Below are positions 24,386 through 33,352 of a stretch of 64,000 nt of DNA, piece by piece (the first letter of the stretch is position 1; each line of letters begins with the position of its first letter). The position numbers and the translations under genes are program-made. A model generated the notes under the pieces. The model worked only from the letters and a program-made list of their open reading frames with translations, ran no database searches and was not told the origin of the DNA. Source of the DNA: Enterococcus raffinosus (lineage in GTDB: Bacteria; Bacillota; Bacilli; Lactobacillales; Enterococcaceae); assembly GCF_001886185.1 (NCBI RefSeq), contig NZ_JXLA01000001.1:124001-188000 (forward strand), written 5' to 3'.

Positions 24386-25849
24386 TCATTGATTTTTTGG
24401 ATAAATACTTACCATATATGCTGCGGCAATGAGTAATCCAGATAATACTGTGAAGGCACCAATACCAGTATACATACTGTAAGGAGCCCACGTGCTTAAT
24501 GCGAGCCAACCGCTGCTAAATGTTATTGGAAAGACGATCAGCATAGCGATCGCTAATATCAGCAGAACTACTGGCAAAACGATAAATTTGGTGATTCGTT
24601 TCTTTTGAACTTTTTTGATTCGAATGCCCGTGCAGGATTGTTTTTTGATGCGGAAAATCATAACTAGTGTGCCGATTAATAATGGAACACAGACGAAGGT
24701 CATGATGGAAAAAATCTTGTCCATCGTTACCCAGATATCTGGCTTATAAGGCGAGATAGGGTCTCCATCCATGATGTTAATGATATTCTCAGCCATCATA
24801 TTTGTATTTACCGTCGCGTTGGTATTCGTCAAAACACAGACGCCAATATTTGCATCCGGTTTGATGATAAAGTTTGTAGAATAATTTGGTGTTCCGCCCG
24901 AATGTTGAATCGTCCCATCATCTACTACGAACCAACCTGCGGCATAACGTGTCTCTTCATCCACTCGATGGGCTTTATCGGGCTGGTGTGATTTAGTGAT
25001 GAGGCGTTTCATCTGTGGTTCTACTTCTATCGTGCCTAATTGGATTTGCAGCCATCGACTAATATCCTTTGTACTAGAAATAATGTAGCCAGTCGGAATC
25101 AATGCAGGCTTGATCGCTACTTCGTAAGGGTGCGTCATAAAAAAGGATAGACGACTTCCTTGTATGATCGCATCTTTTTTCGTTATCTTTTCAGGATCAG
25201 CAGAAGTACTTTGCAATCCTAATGGTTCGAAAATGACTTCCTTTGTAAATTCCGCATAGCTTTTCCCAGTAATCGTTTCAATGAGCAACCCTAAAAGCAC
25301 ATAGTTCGCATTGGCATAAGCGTATTGATCGGAAGGATAAGATACTAATTCCGCTCCCGCGAAGGTATGCCCGTATTCCTCAAGCGTCATTTCAGCTTTG
25401 GCTGTGGGGAATTTGCTTTCATCATTTGTGAATCCGCTGGTTTGATAGACTAGGTTCGCAATTGAAAGATCTTCATCAGGGACGTTCTTCCCATCATACT
25501 TCACTTTGAACCAAGGCAGATGCTTCGCGACTGAGTCATCAAGTGAAAGCAGGCCTTCATCTTCTAACCATAAAATACTTAAGGCTGTGAAGGCTTTTGA
25601 AGTGGAACCAATAGTGTATAGCGTATTTTGATCCGCAGTCTGGCTTCCTTTTGAAAGAAAGGATACGTTATCACCACGTATCATCCCCGTAGATACACTT
25701 GGTATTTTAGCCTTGTCGACATGCTCTTGTATCATGCTGGAAATTTCCTCTTGCTCCGTTGCCGCGGATGCCGAAATGGAAGAAATCGTCGCAGAAAAAA
25801 CGACCAACAATAGTGTGAATAAACCCATTACACTTTTTAATTTTTTCAT
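24386..25849 (-). CDS. Membrane-anchored beta-lactamase-fold serine hydrolase
   Basis: 487 residues from the ATG at 25849 (AAAGGAGG site). Signal peptide (LLVVFSATISSISASA), then a class C/PBP4-type domain: STSK catalytic Ser and Lys, YANANY as the Tyr motif, HSGGTPNY as the third motif. The C-terminal 120 residues hold about three membrane helices with a basic loop (KKVQKKRI). It probably acts on peptidoglycan peptides or D-amino-acid esters outside the membrane. Antibiotic hydrolysis cannot be inferred. Confidence 0.88.
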   Translation of the reverse strand: MKKLKSVMGLFTLLLVVFSATISSISASAATEQEEISSMIQEHVDKAKIPSVSTGMIRGDNVSFLSKGSQTADQNTLYTIGSTSKAFTALSILWLEDEGLLSLDDSVAKHLPWFKVKYDGKNVPDEDLSIANLVYQTSGFTNDESKFPTAKAEMTLEEYGHTFAGAELVSYPSDQYAYANANYVLLGLLIETITGKSYAEFTKEVIFEPLGLQSTSADPEKITKKDAIIQGSRLSFFMTHPYEVAIKPALIPTGYIISSTKDISRWLQIQLGTIEVEPQMKRLITKSHQPDKAHRVDEETRYAAGWFVVDDGTIQHSGGTPNYSTNFIIKPDANIGVCVLTNTNATVNTNMMAENIINIMDGDPISPYKPDIWVTMDKIFSIMTFVCVPLLIGTLVMIFRIKKQSCTGIRIKKVQKKRITKFIVLPVVLLILAIAMLIVFPITFSSGWLALSTWAPYSMYTGIGAFTVLSGLLIAAAYMVSIYPKNQ

Positions 25850-25928
25850 AGAACCTCCTTTTAGTCTTTCTTTCATTGTACGATTAAGAAATTCTGAGTA
25901 CATCAGACGTAAGTTGTAAGATGAAAAA

Positions 25929-26073
25929 TTATTTTTTTACGTTTTCTTTCATTGTGGCGATGTTTTCTTGAGGAGTATGATTAGAAATTGGTCTAACTTT
26001 TGAAGGATGATTTAAAATTGAAGCATTTTTATCAACCAACACCGTTAAGGGTCGCGACGAAACCAATAATAGG
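25929..26073 (-). pseudogene. Possible 3' remnant of a gene
   Basis: A minus-strand frame reads about 48 residues to a TAA at 25929, including LVDKNASILNHPSKVRP and ISNHTPQENIATMKENVKK. It looks protein-like but has no start or upstream part. The family is not recognised; it may be chance. Confidence 0.25.
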
Positions 26074-26265
26074 TATTTTTCAACCGTTAGCGATCAGTAA
26101 GAATTAATTGTTTCATTTTATATAGTGTTCTTTTATCAATAGTTTAATCTGAAAAATATGATTGTATTTTCCTTTTGTTGAAACTGTTATTGAGGAATAT
26201 GCTAATTAATGTTAAATTATAAAATAAGAAACACGTGTTATAAAATGTGATAAGGGGAGTTTGTT

Positions 26266-27216
26266 TTGAATAAGGGATTAGTTTTTATTTTAGGTCTTAC
26301 ATTAGTAATTATTGTTGTATCAGTTGTACTATTTTGGAAATTCAATATAAAAGATGCGAACAAAAAAGAAAAAACTGCATCAAATGTTATAAAAGAATTT
26401 TTACCGCTTCTTGTGGCATATGTTGCTATTCTTCCAGCTGCATTACCGTACATACTGCCTGACGATAGAACGGCGGTATATTTTCCGGGATATGAGGATA
26501 AAATTGAAGAAGTAAATGAATTAAAAAAAGAAAATGATGAACTGAAAAAAACTATTGCCGATCAAACGCAGGAGCAAAGTAAGCTGTCGGAAAAAAATAA
26601 GGATTTGAGCAAGAAAAACTTTGCTGAATTAAGTAAGGTTGCTTTGGTATCAGATGGATTGCCCATTAAGGATGGAAATAACACAGTAGCAAGTGTAAAT
26701 GGTTCCACCTACTACAACGAAGATATCGTTAAAAATCTAGTTGGCGAGGATGCGAATTTTGATGAGGACTCAAAAACTGTGTATATCGGCTCTGAATCTG
26801 ATCAGAAAGTGACGAAGCAATTATTGTCTGATCAATACAGTATGTTATATGGTGGAGAACATTATGAATCTTTAAAAGAACCAGAAGAAGAATACCATGT
26901 GGGTGGAGAGCTTATTAAGGATGGATTTGTTTTTGAGAGTTCTTTGTTCTACGATAGCGTAGCATTATTGAATACGAATCAAAAGTTTACTAAAGTAGCA
27001 TTCGATATAGGAAAAGTTGACGAGTCAAAAGGGTCGCTAGAAGATGGGAAGTTAAAAGTAAGTCTTAACGGAGAGAACAAGTATCAAGAGACCGTCAAAG
27101 CAGACGTAACGTCGACACATTATGAATATGATATTACAGACGTAAAAACACTAAAATTGGAACTTTCTGACAGTGGTTCAGCATTTGGTGTTTATAATAT
27201 GGTTTTTACTAAGTGA
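26266..27216 (+). CDS. Unrecognised membrane protein with coiled coil and stalk-like domain
   Basis: 316 residues, TTG start behind AAGGGGAG. Two membrane segments (5-25 and about 45-62), then a heptad coiled coil (about 75-120: VNELKKENDELKKTI), then a copper-amine-oxidase-N-like stalk motif (GSTYYNEDIV..VYIGS), then a beta domain near the C-terminus (FKVAFDIG-type, YEYDITDVKTLKLELSD) reminiscent of NPCBM carbohydrate-binding folds. Likely displayed outside the cell. No known family assigned. Confidence 0.6.
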   Translation: MNKGLVFILGLTLVIIVVSVVLFWKFNIKDANKKEKTASNVIKEFLPLLVAYVAILPAALPYILPDDRTAVYFPGYEDKIEEVNELKKENDELKKTIADQTQEQSKLSEKNKDLSKKNFAELSKVALVSDGLPIKDGNNTVASVNGSTYYNEDIVKNLVGEDANFDEDSKTVYIGSESDQKVTKQLLSDQYSMLYGGEHYESLKEPEEEYHVGGELIKDGFVFESSLFYDSVALLNTNQKFTKVAFDIGKVDESKGSLEDGKLKVSLNGENKYQETVKADVTSTHYEYDITDVKTLKLELSDSGSAFGVYNMVFTK

Positions 27217-27220
27217 TATA

Positions 27221-27250
27221 TACCCCGTTAGGATTTTTCTTAACGGGGTA
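27221..27250 (+). terminator. Hairpin after the membrane protein gene
   Basis: TACCCCGTTA / TAACGGGGTA, perfect 10-bp stem and 10-base loop, without a following T run. Confidence 0.55.
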
Positions 27251-27437
27251 AGCCTGTTTGAATGATTTCATTTTGTTGGGCAATAAAAAAGCATTAGGGA
27301 TATATCTCGTTTGGTGCTGCATTCAAAATAGAGAAAGTTATCTTAGTAATTATAACGGAAATGCGTATTTTATTAGTAGAGTGAGCAGTTGTAGATGCGG
27401 TCATTATGTTTGTTGTTTATAGAATGGGAGGATAAGG

Positions 27438-28382
27438 ATGGAAAAACGGGATGTTACTAGGTCAGATATCGAAAAAATTTTGGATAGGCATGAAATTAGG
27501 AATGCGTCGATATCTTCATTTCCTAAAAGTGGACAAAAAGCAGTTTTCAAAATTTACACGGACGAGTCATCTTTTATATTGAAGATTTATAATGTTACTC
27601 CGTATGATTCGATTAATCAAGCAGAATTCGATCACCATATAGATCCAGATGAATTTGAATTACAAAAAAATGAAGAGAATCAACTTTATACATTGTATAT
27701 TGAACGTGAAGTAAATGCTTCTAAAGAGTGCTCTATTTTTCCTAAGATGATAATTACAGAAAAAATTGAAGATTATTCAATGGAGGATCATTTTTATAAG
27801 TATTACTTTGAAGAATTAGTAGAAGGAGAAACATTAAATACTTCAAAGTATTATAGAGAAGAAAATAGTATTGAAGAAATTGCTGTTTTTTTATATAAAG
27901 CGTTGGGACTAATTGATGAAATGTGGTCAACTACATACGTCCATAGAGATATTAAGCCAAATAATGTAATTGTTCATGGTGATGAAGTAAAGTTTATTGA
28001 TCCAGGTCTAGCAAAATCTGCTAACGATGAAGCAATTACTAGAACAGGATTTGTTGTCGGGACGCCTAGGTATTGGGCTCCAGAGCAGCAAGGTATTCAA
28101 TCAAATTATAATTGGACTTTTAAAACTGACTTATATCCATTGGGCTTATTGGCAATAGAAATGTTTTTACCTGAGTTTAGGAATCAAAATGGTCCTAATC
28201 TAAAGGATATGAATCTTGTTTTCAAAAAATGGAAGGAAAAAGATGATTCTAAGGAGTCTGTCGATTTCTTTCGCACTATTATTAATAGACTTTCTTCTGA
28301 ACGAATATATCGGAGAGCTAATTCAATAGAAGAGTTGCAAAACAAATTACTAAAATATAAAGGAGGGATTGACAGATGTTAA
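27438..28382 (+). CDS. Hanks-type Ser/Thr protein kinase (atypical, soluble)
   Basis: 314 residues. Kinase landmarks in order: ATP-anchoring Lys49 (SFILKIY), Glu91 as candidate partner, catalytic loop HRDIKPNN at 169-176 (Asp171, Asn176), Mg-binding Asp188 in FIDPGLAKS (DPG instead of DFG), and activation segment GTPRYWAPEQ at 208-217. The N-lobe is short and the glycine loop is degenerate. No membrane segment or PASTA repeats, so not a PrkC-type sensor. GGGAGG ribosome site. The downstream gene overlaps by 7 bp, so the kinase and its partner form an operon. Role unknown; could be defence or signalling. Confidence 0.82.
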   Translation: MEKRDVTRSDIEKILDRHEIRNASISSFPKSGQKAVFKIYTDESSFILKIYNVTPYDSINQAEFDHHIDPDEFELQKNEENQLYTLYIEREVNASKECSIFPKMIITEKIEDYSMEDHFYKYYFEELVEGETLNTSKYYREENSIEEIAVFLYKALGLIDEMWSTTYVHRDIKPNNVIVHGDEVKFIDPGLAKSANDEAITRTGFVVGTPRYWAPEQQGIQSNYNWTFKTDLYPLGLLAIEMFLPEFRNQNGPNLKDMNLVFKKWKEKDDSKESVDFFRTIINRLSSERIYRRANSIEELQNKLLKYKGGIDRC

Positions 28383-29569
28383 TGATACAACAGGGGCCAG
28401 CAGCGGGCCCCAAATTAGAAAAAATTTTAGCTAGCGGATTCTGTGAAGGAGTCATTTGGGATCCCAGAGACCTAAGACCTAAAAAAATCAATCAATATAT
28501 TCAAGAAAACGAAAAATATGATTGGTTGCTCCATATGATGGAATTTAAACAATATTATCAGCAATTTGATAAATCTGATAAAAAGAAATTAAAGGATTAT
28601 GTTCAGTTTCCTACAGCTCCTTTAGATCGAACTTTTTTGAAGCAACAAAAAAATCTTGATGACTTAGTATTCAATAATTTTGATTTTCAACACTTAGTGG
28701 CTCTGGATTATATCTGTACACCTACTTTTTATGTAGAGGATTTTGGACATCGTATTATTGAGAGAATAATTGAGATATGGCAGAAAAGTGTTTCTTTTAT
28801 TGAGAGTGAAGGATTAACGAAACCATTATTTGCAACGATGGTTATTTCAGAAAAAGCATTTTCTAACTATGATTACATTGGTGATTTTCTTGATGATTTA
28901 GGAGATTTATCAGGATCAGTAAAGGGAGTGTACTTCACTGTAGATCGAAATGAGATGAGTCCATTAAGGCATAGGTTTGATGTCAAAAGCTTAACAAATA
29001 TTCTTCAATTTATTCATGATCTTAAGTTAATGGGGTTAACGGTGATTGTTGGATTTACTAGCGTTGAGGGATTGTTATACTCTTCGGTAGGAGCTGATTT
29101 TGTGGGGACAGGTTGGTTTTATTCTTTGAGGAAGTTTAATAGAATCCAGAAAGGATTACCGCCAGAGAAGTCATTTGGAATTCAAAAAAAGAGATATACA
29201 TCGATAAAAGTTTTTTCTGAAGTTCCGTTACAAGAAGCTATTTATAATGTTGGTTCTCCTAGTCATTCACTCATTTTGAATGATTGTTTCATTGATAACG
29301 AATTAATGTCTGGGCTAGAGATAGATGAAATTAATAGTAATGATTGCTATTTACAACATTTTGAAGAGATGCATAAATATATAAAATTGATTGATTCGTA
29401 TCCCGATGTAGTTGAAAAAACTGACAAGATTCTGGAATTACTAGAAACAGCCAAGATTAATATAAAGAAATTTAATAATCTGCCTCACAATACGTATCCA
29501 ATTAACGGGGATCATATAAAACAATATTCAAAAGCCATTAGAAATGTAAAAGAAGCTAACTTTCTATAG
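28376..29569 (+). CDS. Unrecognised partner of the kinase, possibly a barrel-like fold
   Basis: 397 residues, start overlapping the kinase stop, GGAGGG site inside the kinase gene. The order of beta strands and helices (GVIWDPRDLRP; PLFATMVISEKAF; VKGVYFTVDRNE; LTVIVGFTSVEGLLYSSVGADFVGTG by parts) looks like an alternating alpha/beta barrel as in guanine-transglycosylase-type enzymes, but no catalytic motif is recognisable. C-terminal third is helical. It could be the kinase substrate or effector (inference). Confidence 0.55.
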   Translation: MLMIQQGPAAGPKLEKILASGFCEGVIWDPRDLRPKKINQYIQENEKYDWLLHMMEFKQYYQQFDKSDKKKLKDYVQFPTAPLDRTFLKQQKNLDDLVFNNFDFQHLVALDYICTPTFYVEDFGHRIIERIIEIWQKSVSFIESEGLTKPLFATMVISEKAFSNYDYIGDFLDDLGDLSGSVKGVYFTVDRNEMSPLRHRFDVKSLTNILQFIHDLKLMGLTVIVGFTSVEGLLYSSVGADFVGTGWFYSLRKFNRIQKGLPPEKSFGIQKKRYTSIKVFSEVPLQEAIYNVGSPSHSLILNDCFIDNELMSGLEIDEINSNDCYLQHFEEMHKYIKLIDSYPDVVEKTDKILELLETAKINIKKFNNLPHNTYPINGDHIKQYSKAIRNVKEANFL

Positions 29570-29581
29570 TTAGCTTCTTTT
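29548..29581. terminator. Bidirectional terminator overlapping both stop codons
   Basis: AAAAGAAGCTAAC / GTTAGCTTCTTTT, perfect 13-bp stem with an 8-base loop. It lies inside the 3' ends of the convergent genes. Confidence 0.85.
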
Positions 29582-30248
29582 CTTTGTCGTCAGTTTCAAG
29601 TAGTACAAATTTTGCAATGCTGGAGATGAGTGTGGCATTTCTTTTCAAAGGAGAAACTTTCTTTTTTATATCCAAATATATTTTGAAATTTTTCTCAGAA
29701 ACACCTATTAAACCGATATTATTATATTTAAAATAATCATTCTTTTTCAAAAATAGTTTCTGGGCCATTTCATCAGGAAAAACAACATACGAATAAGCAG
29801 AGAACCTTTTGTTGTTATTTGCTTGAGTGATCGCTTTTTTCCAATCAGAAAGTTTCGCTTCGTAGGAGGTGAATTCAATAAACGGAAATGAAAAATTATC
29901 ATTAATTAGATATCTTCCTGAAGAAACTTCAACAATAATTTCAGCATTTATCAGTCTTTTTAGGGTGTACTTAACACTGTTAATATCATAGCCGCTGGCG
30001 TTTTTAATAAACTCTAACGTTCTAACTGCTTTTTTATGTAAAAGTGAAACAATTCGAGCGTATCTAAATTCAGATAATAAATTTGCTTGTTCTTTAGAAA
30101 GGAGTAATCTGCTGTTATTTGTAACTTTAACAATATCAACATTTCCAAAACGGGCATTAAATTCATCAACAATTTTTTCATTGTTTGTTGCTTGTTCAAG
30201 TAATTGTTTATGAAAACATTTTTGCAATTCAAGCTCAGATGAAAACAT
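29556..30248 (-). CDS. Winged-helix DNA-binding protein, convergent to the kinase operon
   Basis: 230 residues from the ATG at 30248, 7 bases after GGAGG. Residues about 70-115 form a winged helix (VRTLEFIKNASGYDINSVKY..LKRLINAEIIVEVSSGRYLI by parts). The N-terminus is helical; the C-terminal part contains FPFIEFTSYEAKLSDWKKAI, which recalls the nuclease-like ExD/ExK core of small regulatory proteins without proof. It ends head-to-head with the kinase operon and shares its AT-rich composition, so the three genes probably moved together. Confidence 0.6.
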   Translation of the reverse strand: MFSSELELQKCFHKQLLEQATNNEKIVDEFNARFGNVDIVKVTNNSRLLLSKEQANLLSEFRYARIVSLLHKKAVRTLEFIKNASGYDINSVKYTLKRLINAEIIVEVSSGRYLINDNFSFPFIEFTSYEAKLSDWKKAITQANNNKRFSAYSYVVFPDEMAQKLFLKKNDYFKYNNIGLIGVSEKNFKIYLDIKKKVSPLKRNATLISSIAKFVLLETDDKEKKLTIES

Positions 30249-30597
30249 CAAGTATCCTCCAATCTTTTTAGTGTCAAAGAAATTTTATCATATAAAAGGT
30301 AACACAAACTAGAACATTCAAAAAAAATAATGACTTAAGTAAAAGAAAAATTGTCAATATTAACGATAGGTGTACTATTGCTTGAGTTAGTATGTTTAGG
30401 ATCAAATTTTTATAAAACAGAAAGGTGATTATCTATTTAAGCTGTGAATCCAATTAAATACATTTCAGTTATTGAAATCAGTACTGATAGTTTTCCCTGC
30501 TTAAAACCGAATGACCCTTTCCTTTGACATCAACTACTATCTATGGTAATTTTTTTAAAACATTATATGAGTTATAAATTTTTTTGGAGGTAGAGTC
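30249..30597. other. Upstream region of the cysteine leader
   Basis: 350 AT-rich bases without a gene. It must hold the minus-strand promoter of the winged-helix gene and the plus-strand promoter of the mccA operon; no consensus pair was clear enough to call. Confidence 0.35.
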
Positions 30598-30684
30598 ATG
30601 ACATTCAGCAAACAATTCGCAACTGAAGCTTGCTGTTGTTGTATGGTGCTAAAAAGCAGCATACCGTTTTGTCATGCCTATTAA
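30598..30684 (+). CDS. Leader peptide with four consecutive Cys codons
   Basis: 28 residues, ATG at 30598 behind GGAGG with 7-base spacing. The peptide is MTFSKQFATEACCCC then MVLKSSIPFCHAY. The four Cys codons occupy 30631-30642, directly before the first arm of an RNA hairpin. It precedes an operon that makes cysteine, so ribosome stalling at the Cys run is the expected sensor of charged tRNA-Cys. Too short for normal gene calling. A degenerate copy exists at 24.1 kb. Confidence 0.72.
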   Translation: MTFSKQFATEACCCCMVLKSSIPFCHAY

Positions 30685-30793
30685 CTGCCCAATTTTCGAT
30701 TTGTATAGATACTGATATTCCTTTTGAAGAGGGATTTTTGGTGTCAATCTAGCGGAATCTCAAGGTGCTGATTAATAGTCAGTGCCTTTTTTT
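30642..30793 (+). promoter_or_regulatory. Putative transcription attenuator controlling mccA-yrrT-luxS
   Basis: Arm 1 TATGGTGCT (30642-30650) pairs with arm 2 AGCAGCATA (30655-30663). Arm 3 AAGGTGCTGA (30762-30771) pairs with arm 4 TCAGTGCCTT (30779-30788), followed by T7: an intrinsic terminator. Arm 2 can instead pair with arm 3 (CAGCA/TGCTG and CC/GG with a 2-base bulge), which would break the terminator. This is the layout of amino-acid attenuators of the trp/his kind. Confidence 0.62.
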
Positions 30794-30866
30794 GTTACCC
30801 AAAATTCTGCATTGGATTTTTTCGAGTTCCAAAATAAATACCTTAATACGAGATAGGAGCATAACA

Positions 30867-31799
30867 ATGATCATAGATTCTATTCAGGCGGCGATCGGGG
30901 ATACCCCGATGCTGCGGTTCACCCATCAGCATTTTGCAGAAATTCCTGAAGGTTCAGCGCTTTATGCGAAGCTAGAATACTTGAATCCGGGAGGCAGTAT
31001 CAAGGATCGGTTAGGTATGTATTTGGTCAAGGAGGGGATAGCGCAAGGCAAGATCAGCACAGGCACAACAATTATTGAACCGACAGCTGGCAATACGGGG
31101 ATTGGCGTGGCGCTTGCGGCATTGGCAGCTGGATTGCCGACAATATTTGTTGTTCCTGAGAAGTTCAGCTTGGAGAAGCAAGCGTTGATGCGGGCTTTGG
31201 GGGCGAAGCTTGTACACACGCCAACTTCTGAAGGAATCAGTGGAGCGATCGCAAAGGCGAAGCAGCTTCATGAAGAGATGGCTGACAGTTATTTGCCGCT
31301 GCAATTTGAAAATCCTGCGAATCCAGAGGCGTATTACCACACGCTAGGACCTGAACTGGTGGAAGACCTTGGTGATGAAATCACGAGTTTCGTAGCGGGA
31401 ATCGGCAGTGGTGGTACGTTTAGTGGGGTGGCGCGTTATTTACTGGGACGGAATCCAGAGGTACGCTTAATTGGTGTAGAACCTGAAGGCTCGATACTTA
31501 ATGGCGGAGCGAGTCACGGTCATGAGATTGAAGGGATCGGTGTGGAATTTATCCCTGCATTTCTTGAAGGGATACCCGTCAGCGATTTTTCGACGATCAG
31601 TGATGCGGAAGGTTTTGCGATGACGCGTAAATTAGCGAAGGAGCATGGAGCCTTGATCGGCAGCTCATCTGGTGCGGCGATGGTAGCGGCGTTAGCGGAG
31701 ATTGCCAAGCTGCCTGCGGGGAGTCAGGTTGTGACGATTTTCCCTGATGCGGGGGATCGTTATCTGTCAAAGGAAATCTATTCTCGGACGGATTACTAA
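30867..31799 (+). CDS. mccA: Cystathionine beta-synthase / O-acetylserine-dependent cysteine synthase family (MccA-like)
   Basis: 310 residues from the ATG at 30867 (ATAGGAG site, 6-base spacing). PLP-lysine in NPGGSIKDR (about 37-45), substrate loop EPTAGNTGIGVA, phosphate loop GIGSGGTFSG and C-terminal GSSSGAAM. The combination with a YrrT methyltransferase and LuxS matches the Bacillus yrrT-mtnN-mccA-mccB context, so it more likely joins homocysteine with serine or O-acetylserine in reverse transsulfuration than acts as a plain CysK. No gamma-lyase (mccB) follows. Regulated by the upstream Cys attenuator (inference). Confidence 0.82.
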   Translation: MIIDSIQAAIGDTPMLRFTHQHFAEIPEGSALYAKLEYLNPGGSIKDRLGMYLVKEGIAQGKISTGTTIIEPTAGNTGIGVALAALAAGLPTIFVVPEKFSLEKQALMRALGAKLVHTPTSEGISGAIAKAKQLHEEMADSYLPLQFENPANPEAYYHTLGPELVEDLGDEITSFVAGIGSGGTFSGVARYLLGRNPEVRLIGVEPEGSILNGGASHGHEIEGIGVEFIPAFLEGIPVSDFSTISDAEGFAMTRKLAKEHGALIGSSSGAAMVAALAEIAKLPAGSQVVTIFPDAGDRYLSKEIYSRTDY

Positions 31800-31978
31800 G
31801 ATCATTGTTTCAATTTGCCAACTTATGGCTATTATGAGTTGGCAAAAAATAGATGCGCAGCATTTAGAATTATTGAATTTTACTATGGCGGAGGGCTCTG
31901 GAGGTGTGGCTAATTTAGCCTGAGGACTATTAAGGATATACAGCATCTAAAGAATTAGTAGAAAGAGAGGTGTCGCAG

Positions 31979-32635
31979 ATGGGATTGGAATTCATGCCGA
32001 TCTTTGAGGAGTGGGCACTGGATTATGATGAGGAAGTGAACGGCGGCAATCTTGAATACCAAGAAGTATTCGCGAATTATTGGCAGATACTTGATGAGAT
32101 CGCCGCCCTTTCAGGAGATACCGTGCTAGAGTTCGGCAGCGGAACAGGAAACTTAACTGAGAAATTGGTAGCTGCTGGAAAAACGGTTTATCCAATAGAA
32201 CCATCACCAGAAATGCGGCGGATCGCAGTGGAAAAGCCAGGATTACAGGAAACGGAATTTTTCCCAGGAGATATGGAAGATTTTCCCATGCCGTCAGAGC
32301 CAGTGGATACGATCGTTTCAAACTTGGTCTTTCACCATTTGACTTCGAAGGAGAAAGAGGGAGCGATCCAACGTTACAGTGAGCTGTTAGCTCCTAGGGG
32401 CAAGATCATCTTTGGCGATACGATGTTCTTGTCACAGAAGACTTACGACAAGATTTTGGCAGAGGAAAAGGCGGCGGGCAGAGACAGCTTGGCGGCAGAT
32501 TTAGAACGGGAGTATTATCCCGTGATTAGTGAGCTAGAAGAATACTTTCAAGTGAACGGTTTTCAAACAAGGTATCGACAGATGAATCGCTTTGTTTGGC
32601 TAGTCGTCGCAGAAAAAATAATGGAGGCAGAATAA
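31979..32635 (+). CDS. yrrT: YrrT-like SAM-dependent methyltransferase
   Basis: 218 residues from the ATG at 31979, 7 bases after GAGAGGTG; an in-frame GTG at 31970 is part of that site. Class I fold: [15 protein letters not shown] is motif [11 protein letters not shown] motif [17 protein letters not shown] motif IV. Overall spacing and the opening [13 protein letters not shown] follow YrrT of the Bacillus methionine-to-cysteine operon. Uses SAM and yields SAH, which feeds LuxS. It sits between mccA and luxS. Confidence 0.82.
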   Translation: MGLEFMPIFEEWALDYDEEVNGGNLEYQEVFANYWQILDEIAALSGDTVLEFGSGTGNLTEKLVAAGKTVYPIEPSPEMRRIAVEKPGLQETEFFPGDMEDFPMPSEPVDTIVSNLVFHHLTSKEKEGAIQRYSELLAPRGKIIFGDTMFLSQKTYDKILAEEKAAGRDSLAADLEREYYPVISELEEYFQVNGFQTRYRQMNRFVWLVVAEKIMEAE

Positions 32636-32636
32636 G

Positions 32637-33098
32637 ATGAAAATGAACGTTGAGAGCTTTAATTTGGATCACACAAAGGTAAAGGCGCCCTATATCCGTG
32701 TGGCGGATAAGAAAACAGGAGCGAATGGCGATCTGATCGTGAAATACGATGTTCGCTTGAAACAACCGAACCAAGCTTATATGGACATGGCGGCGCTGCA
32801 TTCACTGGAGCATTTGACCGCTGAATTGATCCGTAATCATGCGGACTATATCGTGGACTGGTCGCCGATGGGCTGCCAAACAGGATTTTATCTGACAGTT
32901 CTAAACCATGACAATATCGAAGAGATCATGGATGTGGTGGAACTGACGATGAAGGATGTCTTGCAGGCGACAGAAGTTCCAGCCAGCAATCCGGTGCAAT
33001 GCGGCTGGGCAGCGAATCATACGTTAGAAGGTGCGCAAGAGTTGGCAAAAGAATTCTTGAGTCAACGTGACGAGTGGAGCATCATCTTTGCGGATTAA
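32637..33098 (+). CDS. luxS: S-ribosylhomocysteine lyase LuxS
   Basis: 153 residues. [10 protein letters not shown] (about 54-63) supplies the metal-binding His pair and catalytic Glu, CQTGFY the catalytic Cys region, and [13 protein letters not shown] the third metal ligand Cys. It cleaves S-ribosylhomocysteine to homocysteine and DPD, the precursor of AI-2. Ribosome site GGAGG at 32623-32627. Overlap with yrrT is nearly complete contact (1-base gap). Its homocysteine product can be used by MccA. Confidence 0.96.
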   Translation: MKMNVESFNLDHTKVKAPYIRVADKKTGANGDLIVKYDVRLKQPNQAYMDMAALHSLEHLTAELIRNHADYIVDWSPMGCQTGFYLTVLNHDNIEEIMDVVELTMKDVLQATEVPASNPVQCGWAANHTLEGAQELAKEFLSQRDEWSIIFAD

Positions 33099-33121
33099 TC
33101 AGTAAAAGAAATATTTTTTGG

Positions 33122-33152
33122 AAGCTGACTGAGATTTTGGTCGGCTTTTTTT
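33122..33152 (+). terminator. Terminator of the luxS operon
   Basis: AAGCTGAC / GTCGGCTT stem with one G-T pair, then T8. Confidence 0.8.
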
Positions 33153-33352
33153 TGAATTTAACGGGATTAATAGATAGAAAGAATCATTTGTATCATGTTA
33201 TTTTCTTTCAACAATAATTTGATTTCCTTCTCGCTAAATCGTTGGTATAATAACGATGCTTGCCATTCGAGCTTGCCTTTTTGCCAGAGCTTTGGTAACT
33301 TGCTTGTAACTTATCGTTTCAATAGTTAAAGTCGATTTAGGGGGATGGATCA

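Noticed and set aside
30756-30866. Longer N-terminus for the MccA-like protein beginning at 30765
   Set aside because: It would start inside the attenuator stem and add a hydrophobic tail foreign to the family; ATG 30867 has a proper ribosome site.
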